A stretch of DNA of 37,532 nucleotides from an uncultured Bacteroidota bacterium. GTDB taxonomy: Bacteria > Bacteroidota > Rhodothermia > Rhodothermales > Salinibacteraceae. The notes under the pieces are model-generated. The model searched no databases, was not told the DNA's origin, and was given only the letters and a program-made list of their open reading frames with translations. This document shows, piece by piece, positions 24,430 through 33,572 of the stretch; within the stretch, counting starts at the first letter, position 1; each line of letters starts with the position of its first letter. The position numbers and the translations under genes are program-made. The stretch lies in contig CAJXLV010000036.1 in assembly GCA_913056185.1 (NCBI GenBank), positions 1 through 37,532 on the forward strand, in the 5' to 3' direction.

Positions 24430-26226
24430 ATGCGCGTCTCTTGGCTCTCCGTTCTCCTCAGCCTCCTGCTCACGCTGCCCGCCACGGCCCAGCCCAACTC
24501 CGGCGGGGGCGACCGCCTCACAGGCTCCGGCTACGCTCGCAGCCCAGTCGTGGCCGAGCATGGCATCGCCGCCACCAGCCAGCCGCTCGCCTCGCAGATC
24601 GCGGTGGATGTGCTGAAGCAGGGCGGCAGTGCCGTCGACGCGGCCATCGCCGCCAACGCTGCGCTCGGCCTCATGGAACCAACGGGCAACGGCCTCGGGG
24701 GCGACCTCTTCGCCATCGTCTACGACCCGGAGACGGATTCTCTCTACGGCCTCAATGCCAGCGGCCGATCGCCCCGCGGCCTCTCGTACGACGAGATGCA
24801 GGAGGAACTGGGCGACCGTGACCAGATTCCGCTGCTGGGCCACCTGCCGGTGAGCGTGCCGGGCACCGCCAGCGGCTGGGGCAAGCTACACGAGCGATTC
24901 GGGAACCTGCCGCTTGAGGAGGACCTCGCCCCCGCCATCGAGTACGCCCGCAACGGCTTTCCCCTCTCCCAGGTGATCGCCTACTATTGGCAGGGCAATG
25001 TGGACGCCTTCCGCGAGAACAGCGACATGCTTCCGGAGAGCCAAAACTGGAAGGAGACGTACCTCATTGAGGGCGAGGACGGGGAGATGCGCGCGCCGGA
25101 AGAAGGCGAACTCTTCCGCAACCCGGACCTCGCCAACACGCTGGAGACCCTCGCTGAGAAGGGCACCGAGGCGTTCTACGAGGGCGAGATTGCCCGCACC
25201 ATCGTCGACTATTCGGAGCGTACGGGCGGCTACCTGCGGATGGAGGACCTTCGCCGACACGAGGCGGACTGGGTCGATCCGGTGTCGGTCAACTACCGCG
25301 GCGTGGAAGTTTTCGAACTGCCGCCCAACGGCCAGGGCATCGCCGCGCTGCAGATGCTGCAGATCCTGAAGGGGTTCGACCTGGAGGACATGGGGCACAA
25401 CTCCACCGACTACCTGCACGTGATGGCGGAGGCCAAGAAGCTGGCCTTTGAGGACCGCGCCCGCTTTTATGCGGACATGGACTTCGCCGACGTGCCGGTG
25501 CAAGAGCTCATTTCCGAGGAATACGGCGCACAGCGGCGGCAGCTCATCGAGATGGACGAGGTGCTCTCCGCGCCGGACGCGGGCACTCCGCGCTCAGTGT
25601 CGACCTCCGACCTGGACCCGACGATGCGCAAGCGCCTCAACAACGGGGACACGATCTACCTGACGGTCGCCGATTCGAGCGGCATGATGGTCTCGCTCAT
25701 CCAGAGCAACTACGCCGGAATGGGCAGCGGCCTCGTCCCCGACGACCTCGGCTTCATGCTACAGGACCGCGGCGCCCTCTTCACAATGGAGAAGGGACAT
25801 CCCAACGTCTACGAGCCGGGCAAGCGCCCCTTCCACACCATTATCCCGGCCTTTGCCATGAAGGACGGCGAGCCGTACCTCAGCTTCGGCGTCATGGGCG
25901 GGGGCATGCAGCCGCAGGGCCACGTGCAGGTGCTCAGCAACATCGTCAACTTCGGCCTGAATGTGCAGGCGGCCGGCGACGCGGCGCGCTACCGCCACTA
26001 CGGCAGCACCAGCCCCACGGGGGAGGCCATGGACGGCCGCGGGACGCTCCGTGTGGAAAGTGGCGTGCCCGACGAGGTGGTGAACGCGCTTCGTGGCCGC
26101 GGGCACGCCATGGACGTGGGCGCGGGCGGCTACGGCGGCTACCAGGCCATCCGCTGGGACCCGGAGGAAGGAGTCTACTGGGGCGGCACCGAGATGCGCA
26201 AGGACGGGTACGTGGTCGGCTACTGA
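24430..26226 (+). CDS. ggt: Gamma-glutamyltransferase (exported)
   Basis: This Ntn-hydrolase removes the gamma-glutamyl group from glutathione and similar peptides in the periplasm. Residues 1-21 are a signal peptide (ending ATAQ). The large-subunit start is typical (VVAEHGIAATSQPLASQIAVDVLKQGGSAVDAAIAANAAL). Autocleavage should occur before Thr408 in GDTIYLTVAD, giving a 191-residue small subunit with SNYAGMGSG, KRPFHTIIPAFAM and GVMGGGMQPQGHVQVLSN. The nucleophile motif is TIYLTVAD rather than the textbook TTHYSVVD, which is common in some bacterial branches. It is 598 aa, a normal length. ATG 24430 starts the signal peptide; longer in-frame starts are not supported. Confidence 0.93.
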   Translation: MRVSWLSVLLSLLLTLPATAQPNSGGGDRLTGSGYARSPVVAEHGIAATSQPLASQIAVDVLKQGGSAVDAAIAANAALGLMEPTGNGLGGDLFAIVYDPETDSLYGLNASGRSPRGLSYDEMQEELGDRDQIPLLGHLPVSVPGTASGWGKLHERFGNLPLEEDLAPAIEYARNGFPLSQVIAYYWQGNVDAFRENSDMLPESQNWKETYLIEGEDGEMRAPEEGELFRNPDLANTLETLAEKGTEAFYEGEIARTIVDYSERTGGYLRMEDLRRHEADWVDPVSVNYRGVEVFELPPNGQGIAALQMLQILKGFDLEDMGHNSTDYLHVMAEAKKLAFEDRARFYADMDFADVPVQELISEEYGAQRRQLIEMDEVLSAPDAGTPRSVSTSDLDPTMRKRLNNGDTIYLTVADSSGMMVSLIQSNYAGMGSGLVPDDLGFMLQDRGALFTMEKGHPNVYEPGKRPFHTIIPAFAMKDGEPYLSFGVMGGGMQPQGHVQVLSNIVNFGLNVQAAGDAARYRHYGSTSPTGEAMDGRGTLRVESGVPDEVVNALRGRGHAMDVGAGGYGGYQAIRWDPEEGVYWGGTEMRKDGYVVGY

Positions 26227-26290
26227 CAGGACATCCGCACATTCTGTTGCGGTGCTGAAACCCCGAATGCACTGCCTATCCAAGGATCGA

Positions 26291-26323
26291 GAAACGTTGA
26301 ACGTTGGAACGTTCTAGCGTTCG
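26291..26323. repeat. Cluster of AACGTT palindromes
   Basis: AACGTT occurs at 26293-26298, 26300-26305 and 26308-26313, with a variant AGCGTT at 26316-26321, giving a period of seven to eight bases. It lies between two convergent genes and runs into the last codons of the trehalase gene. It could be a protein-binding site or a genome-wide intergenic repeat; no terminator shape is clear. Confidence 0.7.
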
Positions 26324-27969
26324 ACGCTCCCCAAAAGGCGTAAAACCACGGCGTTGGTCCACCCAAAGCCGACGACGTTCTCGCTGTAGCCGTACTGGAT
26401 GCCAGCCGACACGTCCGACTCTCGCTGCACGAGGTCGTACTTCTCCAGGATGACCCCATGCTCCTGGAATTCGTTGCTTACCAGGCCCACAAACTTGGCC
26501 GAGAGGCGATCCGCCGCGGCGTCGTAGCCGTAGCGGCGCAGCCCTTCCACGGCCATCATCTGGAGCGGCGCCCAGCCGAAGGGCGCGTCCCACTGGCTTC
26601 CGGTGCGGCGCGTGCTCGTGAGGACACCGCCGGGGGCTTCGAGCTGCCACAGGGTGCTCGCCGTGGCGGCAGCCTGCGAGTCGGCCGCCAGGCCCGCCCA
26701 GAGAGGCGCGAACGCCGTGGCGAAAGGATACTCGTTTTGCGTATCGGTGCGAAAGTTGTAGTCGCGGTAGCGGCCCGCCTCGGCGTCCCACAGAAGGTCA
26801 TTCATGCGACGACGCCGCTGCTCCGCCCGCAGGCCCCACCGTTTCGCCGCGTCGGACCGTCCGAGCGTCGCCATGATGGCGGAGAGGTCCTTCTCGTACC
26901 GGTAGAGAAAGCTGTTGAGGCCGACGGGCGCGTGGTGGATGATGCCCACGTTGAAGGGGCCAAACCGGTTGGAGGGATCGAAGCCGGATTCCCGCATCGA
27001 CCGGTCGCTTTTATAGAACAGGGGCGTCAGCGAATCCGTCTCCGCATCGTAGAAGAGCGACTCGTCGTAGGCCGTGACGTCGGTGTTGCGGTAGTAGGCA
27101 CGGATGCGGTCGTAGTGGGATTGTCCCTCCGCGTCGCGCTCGCCCATCACCACCTCTGGCGCGGGCCCCTCTCCCAGCCCGTAGTAGCGGGAGAGGCCCG
27201 TGTCGCCCGCCCGATGGGGGCCGGTCGTCCAATAGTTGTGGTAGGTCGTGAGCGCCGGCACCGCGTCGGCGAGCCACGACGTGTCGCGGGTAGCGCGGAA
27301 GACGTCCCGTACCATTGTGGCGAGGAACGGCGGCTGCGAGCGGGTGAGGTAGTAGGTCCGGTTGGCATTCAGAACGGTGCCGTAGTGCCGCACCTGATAG
27401 AGGTGATTGCTGGCCATGTGCTTTGCCCTTTCCACCCGCCCCGCCTCCAGCAGGCCCACCGAGATGAAGTAGCTGTCCCAGCCGTACATCTCGTTAAAGC
27501 GCCCGCCGGGGACAACGTAGGGATGCGGCAGGTAGAGCAACCCATGCGGCTCGATCCGGGGCATGTGCTCGCGCGGATTCTCGGGCAGGACCCGGAGGTC
27601 CACCTGTGCCCACTCTGCGGGGGAGAGGGACTCTCGGAGGCGACGCCCGACCGTGGCAGTGTCCTCGCTGGCAGCTACATAGAGGGGCCAGGGCGTGCCG
27701 GGCGCGTGCTCCACCTTTGGGTCGGGCAGGGCAGCGAGGAGGTCGTCGTGCGAGCGGGTCAGGGTGCTCCAGGTCGTGTCAATGTAGGCGCGGAGGGTAT
27801 CGATCTGCTCCGGAGCCGGCAACGCCACGTGCGTGGTGGGGTCGGGCGGGGCCACGGCCTCTTGGGAGTCGGGAGACGGCTGGGCCGTGGCGGCGGGAGG
27901 CGCAATGCCCAGAACCGCCAGGAGAAGGACCAGGGCAACGCGAGGCGGAAAAAGGGGAACGTACAGCAC
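26314..27969 (-). CDS. Exported GH37 trehalase
   Basis: This hydrolyses trehalose to two glucose molecules in the periplasm. Both signature motifs of GH37 are present: PGGRFNEMYGWDSYF (about 152-166) and QWDAPFGWAP (about 459-468), plus GFGWTNAVVL near the end. A signal peptide precedes them (LFPPRVALVLLLAVLGIAPPAATAQ). No in-frame ATG lies in the right place, so I use GTG 27969, which starts the signal; the frame remains open to 28149, overlapping the fructokinase gene. It is about 551 aa, similar to E. coli TreA (565). It is the last gene of the sugar operon, about 119 bp after the fructokinase stop. Confidence 0.9.
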   Translation of the reverse strand: MLYVPLFPPRVALVLLLAVLGIAPPAATAQPSPDSQEAVAPPDPTTHVALPAPEQIDTLRAYIDTTWSTLTRSHDDLLAALPDPKVEHAPGTPWPLYVAASEDTATVGRRLRESLSPAEWAQVDLRVLPENPREHMPRIEPHGLLYLPHPYVVPGGRFNEMYGWDSYFISVGLLEAGRVERAKHMASNHLYQVRHYGTVLNANRTYYLTRSQPPFLATMVRDVFRATRDTSWLADAVPALTTYHNYWTTGPHRAGDTGLSRYYGLGEGPAPEVVMGERDAEGQSHYDRIRAYYRNTDVTAYDESLFYDAETDSLTPLFYKSDRSMRESGFDPSNRFGPFNVGIIHHAPVGLNSFLYRYEKDLSAIMATLGRSDAAKRWGLRAEQRRRRMNDLLWDAEAGRYRDYNFRTDTQNEYPFATAFAPLWAGLAADSQAAATASTLWQLEAPGGVLTSTRRTGSQWDAPFGWAPLQMMAVEGLRRYGYDAAADRLSAKFVGLVSNEFQEHGVILEKYDLVQRESDVSAGIQYGYSENVVGFGWTNAVVLRLLGSVER

Positions 27970-28088
27970 AGGAATAGCAGGGAGGAGTCGTAGAACAAAG
28001 TTGAGGAGCCCTCCTGTGCCATGTGCGACACAGGTCGGGGCGGAGGCCGTCGTCGCCTCCTTCAGGAGTGCGGCAGGTGGGACGACCG

Positions 28089-29006
28089 TCAGGCACTTTG
28101 GGACGAAGCCCGTGGAGGAAGAGACAGAGCGGCAATGTCGTCCAGGCACTTCACCTCATAGGGAGGAAGCGCCCCCGCGTGGGCGGCCACGTAGGCCCCG
28201 AGCCGGTTGGCGAGTGCAAGGAGGGCCGTCCCGCTGCGCTCATCCAACAAGCCAGCGAGGAGGGCGGAGAGGAAGGCGTCGCCGGCCCCGACGGTGTCCT
28301 CGACCGCGACGTCGTGGCCGGGGTGCGCGGCGTAGGTGCCGTCTTGCCACAGCCGGGCGCCCGCGCGGCCCCGAGTGACACAGACAACCCGGCAGTCGAA
28401 GGTAGTGGCAAGGGCCTCCAGGGCGGTGTCGGGGGCAGCGGCAAGCCCGAACCAGTTGCGCAGGCGCTGGAGCTCGTCTGCATTGAGTTTCACGACGTCG
28501 GCTACGTGGAGAGAGCGCTCGATCACGGCGCGGTCGATGTACGGGGGGCGCAGGTTGATGTCGAAGACGCGGAGGGCGTTGGTATCGCAGAGACGCTGGA
28601 TGGTGGGGCGAGTAGGGGCGGCCCGCTGGGCGAGGCTGCCGAAGACGAGGGCGGCGGCCGAAGCGGCGCGTTGGCGCAGCGCGTCGGTACAGGCAATGGC
28701 GTCCCAGGCGGCCGGCTCTACGATTTCGTAGTCGGGCTCGCCGGTGTGGTGGTCCAGGGCCACTCGCACGAAGCCGGTGGGCAGGGTGTCGTCGAGTTGG
28801 ACAAGGGCGGGGTCGAGCCCATGGACGCGTAGGCGACGGAGCGCTTCCTGGCCAAGGACATCGTCCCCGACGCGGCTTGCAAAAGCGACCGTTTCGCCGA
28901 GGGCGTGCAGGTGGCGCGCCACATTGAAGGGAGCGCCGCCGAGGAAGAGGCCTTCAGGGAGGGCGTCCCAGAGGATTTCGCCAATGCACAAAACTTCGTT
29001 CTGCAT
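28089..29006 (-). CDS. PfkB-family fructokinase
   Basis: This cytoplasmic sugar kinase probably phosphorylates fructose released by the GH32 enzyme encoded upstream. PfkB landmarks are LCIGEILWDALPEG near the N-terminus, the sugar-binding GGAPFNVARHLHALG, and the signature DTVGAGDAFLSALLAGL with catalytic Asp243. It is 305 aa, a normal length. ATG 29006 starts the protein directly before the first strand; an in-frame GTG/ATG upstream at 29060 would overlap the GH32 gene and add an unlikely tail. The 38-bp gap after GH32 supports one transcript. Fructose is inferred from context; related kinases accept other sugars. Confidence 0.9.
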   Translation of the reverse strand: MQNEVLCIGEILWDALPEGLFLGGAPFNVARHLHALGETVAFASRVGDDVLGQEALRRLRVHGLDPALVQLDDTLPTGFVRVALDHHTGEPDYEIVEPAAWDAIACTDALRQRAASAAALVFGSLAQRAAPTRPTIQRLCDTNALRVFDINLRPPYIDRAVIERSLHVADVVKLNADELQRLRNWFGLAAAPDTALEALATTFDCRVVCVTRGRAGARLWQDGTYAAHPGHDVAVEDTVGAGDAFLSALLAGLLDERSGTALLALANRLGAYVAAHAGALPPYEVKCLDDIAALSLPPRASSQSA

Positions 29007-29044
29007 GATCGCGGAGAAGGGGTGAGTCGTGCAAAAAGCAAGGG

Positions 29045-30694
29045 TCACGGATTGCCCCATATGGAGCGGAGCGTCCAGGCGTCGAGCGAGAGAAGCGTGG
29101 CGGTGCCGCCCTGCGCGAAGAGGGCGACGCCGTCGCTGGCCGAGCCGGGAAAGAGGCGGTGGGTGAGCACTCGGGCGCCGCCATTGGCGAATACCTCGAC
29201 CGAGGAGCGATCGACGAGGACGTGCAGCGTGACGCGGCCATCGGTCGGGGAAAGGGGAGCTGTGTTGCGGGCCGCAATGTCGGGCTGGAAGCCGACAGCG
29301 CCGGAGCGGGCACGATCCACGAAGACCGAGTCGGACGTTGCGTCGTACCCCACGACGGTCCGCTCATTTTTCCCGGTGCGAACGTGTAGCCCCACCGCCT
29401 CGGCATTCTCCGGCGCGAGGGTGGCGCGGAGTTCCAGGGTGCGTCCCGAGAGGCTGTCCTTCGGAAGGGACACCGTTTCGTCGTTGAGCGTCCGCTCCCC
29501 AAGGCGAACCGGATTCGTGCGGAGCCGCTCCAGTTCAGCAACGGGGTGCTGGACGAGCTGCAGGCCGTCGTTTCTGTGCCGGAGCGAGAGGGTGCGGGGC
29601 ACGGTCTGCGCACTTCGCCATGGAGCCGTCGGAATGTCCTCGGCGTAGGTCCAGTTGTTCATCCAGCCCAGCCAGAGGGCGCGGCCGTCGGGATCCGGCA
29701 CGTTGTTCCAGGGGATGGCGGCGTAGAAGTCGGGTCCGTAGTCGGCCCAGTGGGGTGCGTCGTCGAGGTGCGACGCGTCCGGAGCAAACGCGATGCCGTC
29801 GAACGTCCCGACGAAGTACTGGCTCCCCGACCCGCCGGCCACAGCCCCGCTCCCCACATCCACCGAGAGGACCCAGCGCCTACAACCAGCATCGTCCTCC
29901 ATGGGCACGCGCAAGAGCGCCGGGCACTCCCAGATGCCCTCCGTGCTGCCAGCGGGGCCGAAGTCGCTGAGGTGCGTCCAGGTTTTCAGGTCCGGCGATT
30001 CGTAGAATTGGATGATCCGCTGCTCAGAGAGCGCCACCGCCATCACCCACTTTTGCCCTGGTGCATACCAGAACACGTTGGGGTCGCGAAATTCCGCGTC
30101 CGGGTGGTCGAGCACGGGATTTCCCGCGTACTTGGTCCACGTGGCGCCCCCGTCGGTGCTGTAGGCCAGCGACTGCGCCTGATTGATGGCGTCCCCCGGC
30201 AGACGATAATTGCTCGTGTAGACCGCCACCATCGGAGAGTCGCCGCGCTGGGAGCCGAAGCCGGCGGTATTGCCGTGATCCACCACGGCGCTCCCCGAGA
30301 AGATCATTTCATTTCCTTCCTCGGGGATTGCGACGCCCCGGTGCGTCCAGTGCACGAGGTCGGGGCTGGTGGCGTGGTACCAGCTCATGTGGCCCCAGGT
30401 ATTGGCCGCCGGATTGTACTGGTGAAAGAGGTGATACGTCCCCTCGTGGTACACGAGCCCGTTGGGGTCGTTCATCCAGTGGCGGGGCGGGGTGTAGTGA
30501 AATTGCGGGCGGAACGGCTCGTCAAAGGAAGGAGGGGCATCCATGGACGCGTCGGGCATGGGGGAGGACTGGCAGTGGAGGACTGGCAGTGGAGGACTGG
30601 CAGTGGAGGACCGGGAGTGGAGGACAAACGGAGCAGCGAGGAAGAGTCCGGCGAGCAAGGGTCCCGGCACGGGAAAGGGGGCGCATCGGGGCAC
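29045..30694 (-). CDS. GH32 beta-fructosidase (invertase/levanase type)
   Basis: This hydrolyses sucrose or fructans to release fructose. The three catalytic motifs are present: WMNDPNG (nucleophile Asp76), FRDPN (Asp204, transition-state stabiliser) and WECP (acid/base Glu256). The five-bladed propeller is followed by a C-terminal beta-sandwich (ELRATLAPENAEAVGL to the end), where DRSSVEVFANGG is typical. From GTG 30694 it is 549 aa with an N-terminal hydrophobic stretch (GPLLAGLFLAAPFVL) that could serve as an export signal. Codons about 25-43 are made of a 14-bp tandem repeat. In-frame ATGs after the repeat (30559 and 30544) would give a protein without signal, so location may depend on the start used. 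It starts nine bases after the lacI-type stop. Confidence 0.9.
   Translation of the reverse strand: MPRCAPFPVPGPLLAGLFLAAPFVLHSRSSTASPPLPVLHCQSSPMPDASMDAPPSFDEPFRPQFHYTPPRHWMNDPNGLVYHEGTYHLFHQYNPAANTWGHMSWYHATSPDLVHWTHRGVAIPEEGNEMIFSGSAVVDHGNTAGFGSQRGDSPMVAVYTSNYRLPGDAINQAQSLAYSTDGGATWTKYAGNPVLDHPDAEFRDPNVFWYAPGQKWVMAVALSEQRIIQFYESPDLKTWTHLSDFGPAGSTEGIWECPALLRVPMEDDAGCRRWVLSVDVGSGAVAGGSGSQYFVGTFDGIAFAPDASHLDDAPHWADYGPDFYAAIPWNNVPDPDGRALWLGWMNNWTYAEDIPTAPWRSAQTVPRTLSLRHRNDGLQLVQHPVAELERLRTNPVRLGERTLNDETVSLPKDSLSGRTLELRATLAPENAEAVGLHVRTGKNERTVVGYDATSDSVFVDRARSGAVGFQPDIAARNTAPLSPTDGRVTLHVLVDRSSVEVFANGGARVLTHRLFPGSASDGVALFAQGGTATLLSLDAWTLRSIWGNP
30566..30621. repeat. 14-bp tandem repeat inside the GH32 5' end
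   Basis: GGACTGGCAGTGGA occurs three times exactly (30566-30607) with a fourth, altered copy to 30621. The period of 14 is not a multiple of three, so gain or loss of one unit would shift the reading frame between the upstream GTG start and the GH32 catalytic domain. Confidence 0.9.
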
Positions 30695-30703
30695 CGGGAG
30701 CAG

Positions 30704-31714
30704 TCAGGAAGTTGCGGCACCGCACGACTGGCGCACGACGAGCGTGGGCTGGAGGGTGACGGTGGTAGGCGCGCGGTCTGGGGTGGCCAGGCGATCCAGC
30801 AAGAGCCGGGCCGCCCGCCGCCCCATTTCGTACCCCGGCTGATCCATCACAGTCGGGGGCGGGTTCAGGGCCATGGGCCAGGGGATATCGTCGTAGCCCA
30901 CGAGGGCTACATCCTCGGGCACCTGCAGGCCACGCACGTGGATGGCCGAGAGGGCACCGAGCGTCGTGAGGTTGTTGCCAGTAAAGAGCGCCGTGGGCGG
31001 CTCGTCGAGGTCAAGTAAGTCGTTCGCAAGGCGCGTGCCTCGTTCCCGGCGCGAGTCGCCCTCCTTGATGAGGGTTGGATCCACGGGAAGACCGTGCTCG
31101 CGGAGCGCCTGTTCGTATCCTTCGCGCCGCTCGGTGCTGGTAGAAATGCGTGGAACGCCCCCGATAAACCCGATGCGCTCGTGGCCAAGCCCGATAAGGT
31201 GAGTGACCGCCTCGTAGGCCCCCGTCTGGTTGGCAGACACGATGGTGTCCACGCGGGCCGAGCCCAAGCGGCGGTCAACGCACACCACCGCGATGTCTTC
31301 CTGGAGCAGGCGCTGCACCTCGGGGTCTTGCGCACTGACGGGAGGCACGATCACGCCGTCCACAGACTCGGTGGTGAGCGTGTCCACGGCCCGGCGCTGC
31401 TGGTCGGGGGCCTCGTCCGAGTTGCTCAGGATGAGGGCATAGTCGTGGTCACGGGCCACGTCCTCCACCCCGCGGGTAATGTCGGCAAAGAACGGGTTCT
31501 GGATGTCGGGAATGACGAGGCCGATCAGGTTGGCGTCTCCATCCTTGAGGCGGAGGCGGCGGGCGACACGGCTGGGCTGGTAGCCGAGCGCTTCGGCCGC
31601 TTCGCGCACGTCCGCACGGGTTTCGGGATGGACCATATCGGGGTTATTGAGCGCACGCGAAACCGTAGATACGGAAACGTCGGCCTCACGGGCAACATCT
31701 CTCAGGGTGGCCAT
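30704..31714 (-). CDS. LacI-family transcriptional regulator
   Basis: This is a DNA-binding repressor of 336 aa that responds to a sugar or sugar phosphate. The helix-turn-helix is at the very start (TLRDVAREADVSVSTVSRAL), followed by the hinge and a periplasmic-binding-protein-like domain (LIGLVIPDIQNPFFADITRGVED, GVIVPPVSAQDPEV, ALVGYDDIPWPMALNPPPTVMDQP). It lies inside the sugar operon between symporter and GH32 genes, so it probably controls the locus. A LacI-type operator lies upstream of the TonB receptor gene that heads the region. ATG 31714 gives the standard LacI start. Confidence 0.95.
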   Translation of the reverse strand: MATLRDVAREADVSVSTVSRALNNPDMVHPETRADVREAAEALGYQPSRVARRLRLKDGDANLIGLVIPDIQNPFFADITRGVEDVARDHDYALILSNSDEAPDQQRRAVDTLTTESVDGVIVPPVSAQDPEVQRLLQEDIAVVCVDRRLGSARVDTIVSANQTGAYEAVTHLIGLGHERIGFIGGVPRISTSTERREGYEQALREHGLPVDPTLIKEGDSRRERGTRLANDLLDLDEPPTALFTGNNLTTLGALSAIHVRGLQVPEDVALVGYDDIPWPMALNPPPTVMDQPGYEMGRRAARLLLDRLATPDRAPTTVTLQPTLVVRQSCGAATS

Positions 31715-31842
31715 AACGAGAACATGCAGGCATTGTCCGGGAAGTGTGCCGGTCGGGGAGCGTCCGTCGGCATCGGGGCGAAGAGGGGCTCCGGAGGCAT
31801 GCGTGGGCCGGGCAGGCGTTCCCGAAGCGCCCCCCGCCGCCC

Positions 31843-33432
31843 CTACCAAAAGAACCAGAACACGAGCGCAATCAGCCCCAGCAGACCGCCCGACTGTACG
31901 AAGAAGTTCTTGTACCAGGGATGGGCGGCCATCCGCTCCAGTTCGCGCTCGATGTGACCCGGGTTCCACGTATACGCCTCGACGGTGGCCGGGGCGGGAG
32001 CCTCCCCGGCCCAACTGACGCCCACAATCACGAGGCCGCTCACCACAACGAGGATGGCCGGGAGGTACAGAAACTGAATGCCGAAGCCCGGCACCTGCCA
32101 CTCTGCGACGGCCAGCAGGACCGCCGCGAGGTGCCCCACGATCAGGCCCGCGAAGGCGCCGTGTCGGTTCGCGCCGCTCCAGAAGAGCCCGATCCCGAAA
32201 CAGGCCACCACCGGCGGGCTCAGGTACGCCAGCACCGTTTGCAGGTATTGCCAGAGCGAGGGAAAATCGAGAATGACGGGCGCCCAGGCCGCCGCCAGCA
32301 GCATGAAGACCCCGGTGACCGCCCGCCCCACAATCACGAGCAGGCGGTTGCTGGCCTCCGGCTTCCACTTCTTCACGAAGTCCATGGTGACGAGCGTCGA
32401 GGCCGAGTTGAGGGTCGAGTCGACACTCGACATGATGGCCGCCACGAGGGCCGCCAGGATGAGCCCACGAATGCCCACCGGCAGCAGGTCGAACAGCATG
32501 GTCGGGAAGACCATGTCGGCCTTCTCGATGGCCTCCGGCCCGTACAACACCCGCGCAAAGGTGCCGGGCAGCACCATGATGAAGATGACAGGTACTTTCA
32601 GGAAGCCCGCAAAGAGGGCCCCCCAGCGTCCATGGTCGAGGTTTTTGGCGCCCAGGGTGCGCTGCACCATGAACTGATTGGTCCCCCAGAAATAGAAGCC
32701 AAGCAGAAAGACGCCGGTGATGAGGCCGGGCCAGGGGAGCACCGGGTCGTCGATTGGCTGTACGAGGCTGAGCATGTCCGGCGGGGTGGCCTCCGTGACC
32801 GCCTGCCAGGAGCCAACCTGGTTGAAGGCAATCACCGAGACCACAATCGATGCCCCGATGAGCAGCACGGCCTGGATTACATCGGTGTACACGACAGCCT
32901 TTAGGCCCCCGGCAATGGTGTACAGCCCGGAGAGCAGCGCCAGGATGACCACCGACTGCCACATCGGGAAGCTCGGGTAGATGATCTGGATGATGAGGGC
33001 CCCGGCGTAGAGGGCCCCGGCAGTATCGATGATGATGTTGCCCAGGACCGTGACGGCCGAGAAGTAGTATCGCGATCGCGCGTCGAAGCGCCGCTCGAGA
33101 AACTCCGGCATTGTAAACACCTCCGCCCGAAGGTAGAACGGGAGAAAAAACACCGCGAAAATGATGAGGACGAGGGCTGCCATCCACTCGTAGTTGTAGA
33201 CGGCGATGCCGTGAGCGTAGGCGTCGCCGGCCATGCCCACAAGGCTGCTGGTGGACATGTTGGAGGCGAACAGCGAGAACCCAATGATGCTCCAGGTCAA
33301 CGACCGGCCGGCGAGGAAGTAATCATCCGTAGACTCCTGGTTTTGAGAGACATAGAACCCGATGCCCACGATGACGATCACGTAGGCGATCACCATCGAA
33401 ATATCGAGCAGGGTGAGCTCAAAGGTCGGCAT
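31843..33432 (-). CDS. Sodium:solute symporter (SSS/SGLT family)
   Basis: This inner-membrane transporter (529 aa, about 13-14 membrane helices) uses the sodium gradient to import a solute, most likely a monosaccharide such as glucose or fructose given its neighbours. Family features are the start with a first helix at about 8-30, STDDYFLAGRSLTWSIIGFSLFASNMS, the sodium-site helix region LAALVAAIMSSVDSTLNSASTL and the SGLT-like GLYTIAGGLKAVVYTDVIQ. A soluble segment (about 465-505) precedes the last helix. Use of sodium fits a halophile. ATG 33432 is the natural start. It follows the receptor gene and its terminator by about 55 bp and leads the downstream operon; the 128-bp gap to the regulator gene holds no gene. 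Confidence 0.93.
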   Translation of the reverse strand: MPTFELTLLDISMVIAYVIVIVGIGFYVSQNQESTDDYFLAGRSLTWSIIGFSLFASNMSTSSLVGMAGDAYAHGIAVYNYEWMAALVLIIFAVFFLPFYLRAEVFTMPEFLERRFDARSRYYFSAVTVLGNIIIDTAGALYAGALIIQIIYPSFPMWQSVVILALLSGLYTIAGGLKAVVYTDVIQAVLLIGASIVVSVIAFNQVGSWQAVTEATPPDMLSLVQPIDDPVLPWPGLITGVFLLGFYFWGTNQFMVQRTLGAKNLDHGRWGALFAGFLKVPVIFIMVLPGTFARVLYGPEAIEKADMVFPTMLFDLLPVGIRGLILAALVAAIMSSVDSTLNSASTLVTMDFVKKWKPEASNRLLVIVGRAVTGVFMLLAAAWAPVILDFPSLWQYLQTVLAYLSPPVVACFGIGLFWSGANRHGAFAGLIVGHLAAVLLAVAEWQVPGFGIQFLYLPAILVVVSGLVIVGVSWAGEAPAPATVEAYTWNPGHIERELERMAAHPWYKNFFVQSGGLLGLIALVFWFFW

Positions 33433-33486
33433 AGGCGGCCCCGGGGCTGACGGAAAAGAATGAAGGCGGGACGGTACGATAGCATG

Positions 33487-33528
33487 AAAAAGCGCACCGA
33501 CCCCTTGCGACGCAAGAGGCCGGTGCGC
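33487..33528 (-). terminator. Rho-independent terminator after the TonB receptor gene
   Basis: In minus-strand RNA, 33528-33521 pairs with 33499-33492 and the stem continues inward with G-U pairs to a small loop, giving a long GC-rich hairpin followed by five U (33491-33487). It lies about 45 bp after the receptor stop codon and separates it from the symporter operon. Confidence 0.88.
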
Positions 33529-33572
33529 GGATCGGAAGGGCCTGGGGCTCGACGCACGAGCCCAGCAGGCGG

